From Bradyrhizobium sp. (lineage in GTDB: Bacteria; Pseudomonadota; Alphaproteobacteria; Rhizobiales; Xanthobacteraceae): 64,000 bases of DNA. Positions 59,461 through 64,000 of this stretch are shown here, piece after piece (position 1 is the first letter of the stretch; every line of letters begins with the position of its first letter). Location of the stretch: positions 1-64,000 of the forward strand of contig JAUXWH010000158.1 of NCBI GenBank assembly GCA_030681365.1, written 5' to 3'. Both the position numbers and the translations under genes were made by a program. The notes below the pieces were generated by a model. The model did not search any database, was not told the origin of the DNA, and worked only from the letters and a program-made list of their open reading frames with translations.

Positions 59461-59482
59461 TTTGTATAAGTCGCTATACAAA
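59461..59482. promoter_or_regulatory. Palindromic operator candidate in the divergent control region
   Basis: TTTGTATA-AGTCGC-TATACAAA is a perfect 8-bp inverted repeat. It lies between the AlpA-like gene and the RHH gene, ending 14 bases before the RHH ATG. It overlaps TATACAAAAT, a plausible -10 region, with AAGGAA after it as ribosome-binding site. It is the likely site for the RHH protein or another element regulator. Confidence 0.6.
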
Positions 59483-59496
59483 ATAAGGAACAGAGC

Positions 59497-60168
59497 ATGG
59501 CACCGAGAAAGCGCGCACCCGGCGGGGGTCGGAAGCCCCTCGACCCCATAGCCAAGACCGCCAACTTCTCGACCCGGTGTACGCCCGAAATGCGCGCACG
59601 GTTGGAGGCCCTTGCGGCCGAGAAGGGAAAGTCAATTTCACAGATTTCGGAAAAGATTCTAGAGTTGGGCCTGCAGCAATACGCCAACGATCAGCTGTCT
59701 AGCCCGATCCGCGCGTTGGCATATTTGCTTCGGTTGCTCGCGCTTCGATGCAGCTACGTCGATACGAGTGTTTCGGACGATGATCGAGAGTGGCACAACG
59801 ATCCGTTTGCGTTCGATGCATTCGCTCGCGCTATCCAAATGCTGCTTGAGCGGATTCGTCCCGCAGGCGAGATCAAGACGCCGAAAGAGGTCTTTCCCGG
59901 ACTTCCAACTTGGCCAACCTCAGAGAGGCAGGCGGAGGTAGCGTTTGCAGATGTTTGGCGTCAGGTGATGACTCTCGAGCCCATCAGCAAGACAAAAGTG
60001 ATCGATCGCGACAAACAGCCGAGCAAGGCAAAAGAGCTTGCCGCACAACGCGGCTGGAAACTTGGTCCGATATCGGACGAATGGGCCGGCCGCATTTCAG
60101 GACGTTCCTATTCGATGGACGACATACGCCGCACGTTTGGAATCAAATCAGAGGTGAAGAAATCATGA
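59497..60168 (+). CDS. Ribbon-helix-helix-like protein of the element
   Basis: The 223-residue protein starts MAPRKRAPGGGRKPLDPIAKTANFSTRCTPEMRARLEALAAEKGKSISQISEKILELGLQQY. Residues about 22-62 (ANFSTRCTPEMRARLEALAAEKGKSISQISEKILELGL) look like a ribbon-helix-helix DNA-binding domain. The remaining 160 residues are unassigned and mostly helical. It overlaps the integrase start as ATGA and follows the palindrome at 59461, so it probably controls integration and may autoregulate. Confidence 0.72.
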   Translation: MAPRKRAPGGGRKPLDPIAKTANFSTRCTPEMRARLEALAAEKGKSISQISEKILELGLQQYANDQLSSPIRALAYLLRLLALRCSYVDTSVSDDDREWHNDPFAFDAFARAIQMLLERIRPAGEIKTPKEVFPGLPTWPTSERQAEVAFADVWRQVMTLEPISKTKVIDRDKQPSKAKELAAQRGWKLGPISDEWAGRISGRSYSMDDIRRTFGIKSEVKKS

Positions 60169-61292
60169 AGGGCCACATTCAACAACGCGGCAAACACTCT
60201 TGGCGCCTGAAGTTCGATGCCGGCCGTGACGAAAAGACGGGCGAGCGCCGCTCTCAATTCGTCACGTTTCGCGGCACCAAGCGCGAAGCACAGGTCAAGA
60301 TGGCTGAGCTGATCGCGTCGGTCGCGCAAGCCAAATATGTAGAGCCTCACAAGACCACCGTTACCGAATGGGTGCGCGCTCGCGTGGACCATTGGGAGGC
60401 CTCGAGCGAGATCAGCGCACGGACGGCGCAACGCTATCGACAATTGGTCGAGCACCAGATCGTACCGCATATCGGCGCGAAGCTGCTGCAAAAGTTGCGA
60501 ACACTTGATATCGAGGGATGGCACGCGACGTTGCGGACAAGCGGGCGGGTACGAGGGAAGGGCGATCTATCGGCCCGCACCGTTGGCCATGCGCATCGCG
60601 TTCTCAACAAAGCGCTGCGAGAGGCCACCAAGAACGAGCTAGTCACCAAGAACGTGGTCGCACTTGAAGCCGCGCCAAAGGTCGCCAGCGAAGAAATGGA
60701 GATCGTGCAGGACGTGCCGGCCTTCGTTGAAAAGATGCGGGGCCACCGCCTATTCACCATGGGAATGATCGGGCTGTTGACAGGCATGCGGCTCGGCGAA
60801 GTGTTGGCGCTGCGTTGGGGCAGGGTGGACATTGACGGGAAGGTAATTCAGGTCCGGGAGGCGCTGGAGGCGACCAAGAAATACGGCATCCGGTTCAAGG
60901 TGCCGAAATCGAAGGCCGGCCGCCGCGACATCACCTTGCCCGATTTGCTGGTCGACGCACTGCGCGACTTCCGGCGGGAGCAACTGGAATTGCGGCTCAA
61001 GCTTGGATCCGGGAAGCTGCCCGACGACGGCCTTCTGTTTGGGAACGTCGAAGGTGAACCGCGCTCGCCGTCGTCGGTCTCGCGCGCTTGGGGCGATGCT
61101 ACGGGCGTTGGCTACCACAACCTGCGCCACACCCACGCTAGCCAGCTTATCGCCGCAGATGTGGATATTGTCACGATTAGCAAGCGGCTCGGGCATGCGA
61201 GCCCGGCAATTACTCTTGCGGTCTACGCGCACATGTTCAATAAGACCGACGCCAAGGCGGCAGCGGCGATCAATGCGGCGCTGAATCGCTAA
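60165..61292 (+). CDS. int: Tyrosine-type site-specific integrase
   Basis: The 375-residue protein has an arm-binding N-terminus (MKGHIQQRGKHSWRLKFDAGRDEKTGERRSQFVTFRGTKREAQ), a SAM-like core-binding domain, and a catalytic domain with GLLTGMRLGEVLALRW (Arg), HNLRHTHAS (His-x-x-Arg), LGHASPAITLAVYAH (Gly-His and the nucleophile Tyr). All catalytic residues are intact. It lies 76 bp from the right attachment repeat, as expected for a tRNA-targeting integrase. ATG 60165 is used; the track start 59910 lies inside the previous gene. Confidence 0.93.
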   Translation: MKGHIQQRGKHSWRLKFDAGRDEKTGERRSQFVTFRGTKREAQVKMAELIASVAQAKYVEPHKTTVTEWVRARVDHWEASSEISARTAQRYRQLVEHQIVPHIGAKLLQKLRTLDIEGWHATLRTSGRVRGKGDLSARTVGHAHRVLNKALREATKNELVTKNVVALEAAPKVASEEMEIVQDVPAFVEKMRGHRLFTMGMIGLLTGMRLGEVLALRWGRVDIDGKVIQVREALEATKKYGIRFKVPKSKAGRRDITLPDLLVDALRDFRREQLELRLKLGSGKLPDDGLLFGNVEGEPRSPSSVSRAWGDATGVGYHNLRHTHASQLIAADVDIVTISKRLGHASPAITLAVYAHMFNKTDAKAAAAINAALNR

Positions 61293-61298
61293 ACGCCA

Positions 61299-61320
61299 GG
61301 GTGCCAATTGGGTGCCAACT
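61299..61320 (+). promoter_or_regulatory. Right paired GGGTGCCA motif (candidate integrase arm sites)
   Basis: GGGTGCCAATTGGGTGCCAACT contains two direct GGGTGCCA words with an 11-bp period, just after the integrase stop and 49 bp before the right attachment repeat. It matches the left pair at 50735. Confidence 0.55.
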
Positions 61321-61368
61321 TCGTGGTTTGTTCTCTCGGGAATGCCCGCTAAGTGCTTGATAAGTCTA

Positions 61369-61411
61369 CAATGGGGCCACGTGGCGGAGTGGTTACGCAA
61401 CGGTCTGCAAA
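61369..61411 (+). repeat. Right attachment repeat
   Basis: The 43 bases are identical to 50574-50616 and overlap tRNA-Cys from 6 bases before its 5' end through the anticodon loop. Confidence 0.9.
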
Positions 61412-61448
61412 ACCGTGCACTCGGGTTCGATTCCCGACGTGGCCTCCA
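61375..61448 (+). tRNA. tRNA-Cys (anticodon GCA)
   Basis: The acceptor stem GGCCACG/CGTGGCC is perfect, discriminator T, CCA encoded at 61446-61448. The anticodon arm is ACGGT-CTGCAAA-ACCGT, giving GCA. The T arm has GGTTCGATTCC. The gene is intact, but its 5' half and upstream region are now element-derived because the element inserted at a site in the 5' half. Confidence 0.95.
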
Positions 61449-61507
61449 TCAACATAATCAACGCCTTGCGCTAATCAGCTCAGAGACCGAAGGAAGCCGC
61501 GCGCGTT

Positions 61508-61687
61508 TCAGCAGACGGCGTGCCAGCCTTCCGGAAACGGCACCAGCGGCCAAGCCATCTGGTTGTCATTGGCGGCTTTCGGCGGCTCTTCGAAAAGCGG
61601 CAGCTCGGCCAAGAAGCCTTCCTGCGGCGCGGGTTCAATCGCCATCCTGACGCTCTCCAGCAATCGATTGTATTCAACTTCGCTCAT
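61508..61687 (-). CDS. Small hypothetical protein (59 aa)
   Basis: The protein is MSEVEYNRLLESVRMAIEPAPQEGFLAELPLFEEPPKAANDNQMAWPLVPFPEGWHAVC. GGAGAG lies 4 bases before the ATG at 61687. The AANDN segment is common in small rhizobial proteins. It has no recognised domain. It lies just outside the element, convergent with tRNA-Cys. Confidence 0.6.
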   Translation of the reverse strand: MSEVEYNRLLESVRMAIEPAPQEGFLAELPLFEEPPKAANDNQMAWPLVPFPEGWHAVC

Positions 61688-62448
61688 GGCGCTCTCCCTC
61701 GTTCGAGAGCGCACCATCTCAAAAGTGTTTTGGTTCCAGATTGAACGGATCGCTCAAGTTTTATCGATCGAGCGATCGCGGCCGTCTTGGTTACTGATGT
61801 CTTAAAAGTCCCGCGGGCACCCTAGGTGGTTCCGCCCGCGGCCCTTTGTGAGAAAAATCACATTTCGCCGAAAAATCTTGCCGTATTTCCCAGACCACCA
61901 CGGCTTTCGCGAGCCGTCAACACGGGAGAGCGGCCATGACCGCGAGGTTTGACCGGGCCTTCGCCAAGGCGAGCCGCGCCAGTCTCCTGCTGGCGCTGTC
62001 GGCATCGCAGCCCGCATCCGCCGCGCCGGCGACGCCGGAGCAGTGCAGGGCCCGCAAGCCGGACGCCAGCCGCCCTTTGTCCCGGCGAAATCCCCAACGT
62101 CCGCGCCATAACCAACCGCCTGCGCCGGAAGAGGCGAGCCTCAGCGAGGCGTGACGGGCGGTATTCGAGCAGTGAGGGGATGACGCCGCAGCCCGGCGCG
62201 GCGGACATCGGCACACGCAGACAGGCAACGACGAACGGTCGAAGCATCCGCGAAAAACACCCCGTCACTCTGGACGGGGTGAAGGTCGGGAGAGCGGCGG
62301 CAGAACACAAGCGCGCCGTGCGATCAATGATGCCACGTTCGGCCTCTAGAAGTTGCGTATCGCAATCTTCGAAAACCCACCACGGCCTCGTCGTCCCCGA
62401 AGCGCGCAAAGGACGAGGCCGTGCCCATTGAGTTGGGCCGTGAAGTCC
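61688..62448. other. Structured stretch with no convincing gene
   Basis: The ORFs here (61936-62154 plus, 61858-62409 minus and others) are mutually overlapping and compositionally poor. The segment contains several inverted repeats: CCGCGGGC...GCCCGCGG near 61810-61842, ACGGCT-TTCGCG-AGCCGT near 61900, CACCCCGTC/GACGGGGTG (62258-62281) and CACGGCCTCGTC/GACGAGGCCGTG (62381-62423). It resembles dispersed Bradyrhizobium intergenic repeat material. Plus-strand ORF 61936 has a GGAGAG site and a hydrophobic start, so a short secreted peptide cannot be ruled out. Confidence 0.45.
62253..62281 (-). terminator. Rho-independent terminator, minus strand
   Basis: Read on the minus strand: CACCCCGTC-CAGAGT-GACGGGGTG-TTTTT, a perfect 9-bp stem, 6-base loop and T5 tail. 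It lies about 170 bases past the stop of the secreted protein at 62449-62721 and fits as its terminator. Confidence 0.78.
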
Positions 62449-62721
62449 TCACCGGGCCTGGAGATCGTCTATGTTCCTGCAACCATAAGACTTCGCCTGT
62501 CCCTTGTTCCATGCCTGCCTGAGCTTTCGATTACATCTTCGCTCGGCGCGGCGGCAGGCACCGCTCTTCTTTATGCCGCTGGCATACCCGTCGATCGAGC
62601 GCGCCATTTCCCTGGACCATGGATCGAATGCAACAAACCAGCAATTGGCCGCGCTGGCGGGAGTCGCTAGGCCATTCAACAGAACCACCGATGCGGTGGC
62701 GAGCAGCAACCTGCGGAACAT
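62449..62721 (-). CDS. Small secreted Cys-containing protein
   Basis: The 90-residue protein has signal peptide MFRRLLLATASVVLLNGLATPASA before ANCWF. The basic mature domain has four cysteines (NCWF, GACRRAE, RRCNRK, YGCRN) that could form two disulfides. AAAGGAGG precedes the ATG at 6-base spacing, an excellent ribosome-binding site. I do not recognise a family. An antisense reading gives only shadows. Confidence 0.75.
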   Translation of the reverse strand: MFRRLLLATASVVLLNGLATPASAANCWFVAFDPWSREMARSIDGYASGIKKSGACRRAERRCNRKLRQAWNKGQAKSYGCRNIDDLQAR

Positions 62722-63061
62722 GGGATGCCTCCTTTGGATCCAGATCAGAACCGAGCATGTTTCTGTCGCAACGTGGAAAAGCGAAGTTCAAATAGCTCGC
62801 GCGGTATCCTCGCCGCATTCGCCATGCGGCTCCGCAGTTTCGTGTGTGGAAGCGGGCATGGCGAAGGGAACGCAGATTCGCCTCAGGTAGAAGCGAATGA
62901 TCAAGGGGAACAGTCTCGTAAGACCGCGCCACCGCCAAGGTCGATGGCACCGGCGCCTATCCGACGGGAGAGGGAGAAGTCTGCAAATTTCCAGACTTGA
63001 ACGAGGGCAGTCGCTTGGACCGGTTCGAAATCCCTATCTATCGGGCGCTGAGCTGGCTTTT
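62722..63061. other. Intergenic region, no gene seen
   Basis: The 340 bases between the secreted-protein start and tRNA-Asn contain only weak ORFs in all frames. The plus-strand ORF 62897-63103 translates the tRNA itself. It should hold the promoter for the secreted protein (minus strand). GGCTTTTTGG at 63055-63064 is a T run right at the tRNA 3' end, probably its terminator. Confidence 0.4.
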
Positions 63062-63136
63062 TGGCTCCCCGGGCTGGATTCGAACCAGCGACCATTCGAT
63101 TAACAGTCGAATGCTCTACCGCTGAGCTACCGAGGA
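63062..63136 (-). tRNA. tRNA-Asn (anticodon GTT)
   Basis: Minus strand: acceptor TCCTCGG/CCGGGGA (one T-G wobble), discriminator G and an encoded CCA at 63064-63062. The anticodon arm is CATTCGA-CTGTTAA-TCGAATG, giving GTT. The T arm has GGTTCGAATCC and the D arm AGCTCAGCGGTAGAGC. A T run follows the 3' end. Confidence 0.95.
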
Positions 63137-63407
63137 ACAGGCGAAACAATCGTTCGCAAGCCGGCTGCGTATAACAAAGCCTTCCGGGCTTGCAAAGGAC
63201 GAAATCGCCCGTTCCGACGCGTCATCAGGAAGACGGCGAAACTGCCTGCGCCACAACGATTTCTCGGGTTTCCGGACGATCGGGCCGCGGTCCCGGCGCC
63301 TGACCGGCGCATGGCCACCACCCGCGTTCAGCACGGGTCAGCCGTCAAAAGGGCCCATTCGCCGGCGATCTTCGGTGGTGCCGGAGCCGAACCCTCGAGG
63401 TGATTCG

Positions 63408-63587
63408 ATGCCAGACGTCTTGACCGAACTCGCAAAACCGGTGCCGTCGATCGTTCCAAGCGATATTCCGGCACTCAGCGACGACGAATGCCTGCTCCGG
63501 CTCTCCCGGGCCATCGCCGAGCATGATTCCGACCATCTGGACGAGGTGGCGCGGTTGATCGGGCGGCTCGCGGTGCCCATCGAATAG
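63408..63587 (+). CDS. Small hypothetical protein (59 aa)
   Basis: The protein is MPDVLTELAKPVPSIVPSDIPALSDDECLLRLSRAIAEHDSDHLDEVARLIGRLAVPIE. GAGGTG precedes the ATG. It has a helical, acidic character (DDECLLRLSRAIAEHDSDHLDEVARLIGRL) typical of a small globular or protein-binding module. No family assigned. The track start at 63375 adds 11 residues without family support. Confidence 0.6.
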   Translation: MPDVLTELAKPVPSIVPSDIPALSDDECLLRLSRAIAEHDSDHLDEVARLIGRLAVPIE

Positions 63588-63740
63588 ACCGGCTGGGGGG
63601 TCCCGGACCGGCTCATCGGGGAGGTGGCGTACCCGCTTCAGCCGCTCCCGGCAGCATGTTGCGTTTTGACGATCCTTGTACCAAAGATGGCGCGGTTTCG
63701 CCCCGCGGGCTTGCGCCCGCACCGCTTGCAAGGTCCGCTC

Positions 63741-64000
63741 ATGTCCGGTTTTTCGACCGCGCGCCAGAAGATGGTCGATGGCCAGGTGCGCCCCAGCGAC
63801 GTCACCGATATCAGGATCCTCGACGCCATGCTGGCGGTGCCGCGCGAGGTCTTTGTCCCTGCCAGCCAGCGCGCGCTGGCCTATCTCGACCTCGATCTCG
63901 ATGTCAGCGAGGGGGCTTCGGCCAAGCGATTCCTGATCAAGCCGGCGGTCACGGCCAAGATGCTGCAGGCGGCCGAGATCAAGGAAGGCGACCACGTTCT
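63741..64000 (+). CDS. pcm: Protein-L-isoaspartate O-methyltransferase, C-terminus cut by the window edge
   Basis: The ATG at 63741 opens a frame that stays open to the window end (86 residues), so it is not in the ORF track. It reads MSGFSTARQKMVDGQVRPSDVTDIRILDAMLAVPREVFVPASQRALAYLDLDLDVSEGASAKRFLIKPAVTAKMLQAAEIKEGDHV, the N-terminus of the PIMT family (AR..MVDGQ.RP..V.D..IL.AM..VPRE.FVP). The SAM-binding motif would follow just beyond the edge. It repairs isoaspartate in proteins or acts in that family. In Bradyrhizobium a TolC-like gene often follows. Confidence 0.87.
   Translation, partial: MSGFSTARQKMVDGQVRPSDVTDIRILDAMLAVPREVFVPASQRALAYLDLDLDVSEGASAKRFLIKPAVTAKMLQAAEIKEGDHV

Larger units (their letters stand above)
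50574..61411. mobile_element. Integrated capsid-forming satellite-like element in tRNA-Cys
   Basis: A 43-bp direct repeat (50574-50616 and 61369-61411) bounds a 10,795-bp insertion. The plus-strand right end has an RHH protein and a tyrosine integrase next to tRNA-Cys. The minus strand carries an AlpA-like protein, three small regulators, a putative replication protein, TerL, HNH, major capsid, prohead protease, connector, portal and a zinc-finger protein. No tail, lysis, holin, primase or helicase gene is recognised. Size, site and gene content fit capsid-forming phage-inducible islands better than a complete prophage. A decayed prophage is the main alternative, but every gene looks intact. 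Confidence 0.82.

Noticed and set aside
61367-61372. TACAAT before tRNA-Cys as its -10 box
   Set aside because: It is only 2 bases before the tRNA 5' end, so transcription would start inside the tRNA; no -35 is correctly spaced.
62897-63103. Plus-strand ORF ending LPGLDSNQRPFD
   Set aside because: That peptide is the well-known translation of a tRNA gene read antisense; here it is tRNA-Asn.

Overview
The window is high-GC alphaproteobacterial DNA, most like Bradyrhizobium or a close relative. This is inferred from gene families and order (aapJQMP, an RpoE/ChrR cluster with Cfa and DUF1365, methylcrotonyl-CoA carboxylase with HMG-CoA lyase, DUF6481, a GrlR-like protein, a PIMT at the right edge) and from intergenic repeats of a kind I know from that genus. 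No replication origin, rRNA or CRISPR array is visible. Three intact tRNA genes are present: Arg-TCT, Cys-GCA and Asn-GTT.

Left part (1-9.7 kb): a partial OpgC membrane protein, a complex I accessory subunit, a leucine-catabolism operon (mccB, mccA, HMG-CoA lyase), then small secreted or regulatory proteins, including one built of lysine/methionine/aspartate repeats. 9.6-24.7 kb: tRNA-Arg; a giant periplasmic alpha-2-macroglobulin coupled to penicillin-binding protein 1C; a four-gene envelope-lipid operon (PMT-type glycosyltransferase, PAP2 phosphatase, GT2, LabN-domain protein); and an acyl-CoA dehydrogenase/MoxR ATPase/VWA operon. 24.7-33.7 kb: small proteins (two missing from the ORF track), a universal stress protein, DUF1810, a cystathionine beta-lyase-like enzyme divergent from aapJQMP, and a cysteine synthase.

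34-40.2 kb is a compact RpoE/ChrR (singlet-oxygen type) regulon. A sigma/ChrR/DUF1295 operon diverges from a FAD oxidoreductase/DUF1365/Cfa-type methylase operon. The two promoters lie back to back on one perfect palindrome, and each reads TGATCC-N16-CGTTTY. A third match, TGATCC-N16-CGTTAC, precedes a DUF2177 gene facing the cluster. ChrR keeps zinc ligands at the classical positions (H6, H31, C35, C38). 40.5-50.5 kb: an MdtABC-like RND efflux operon with its own outer-membrane factor and two pumps, then a DTW-domain tRNA-modifying protein.

50.57-61.41 kb is an integrated element of about 10.8 kb in a tRNA-Cys gene, bounded by a 43-bp direct repeat. It has a tyrosine integrase, an AlpA-like protein, small DNA-binding regulators, a putative replication protein with iteron-like repeats inside its gene, HNH, large terminase, HK97-type capsid, prohead protease, connector and portal genes. 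It has no recognisable tail, lysis or helicase/primase genes. This is the layout of a capsid-forming phage satellite (cf-PICI-like), and it is the most interesting object in the window. 61.4-64 kb: tRNA-Cys, small proteins, a structured non-coding stretch, tRNA-Asn and the start of a protein-L-isoaspartate methyltransferase.
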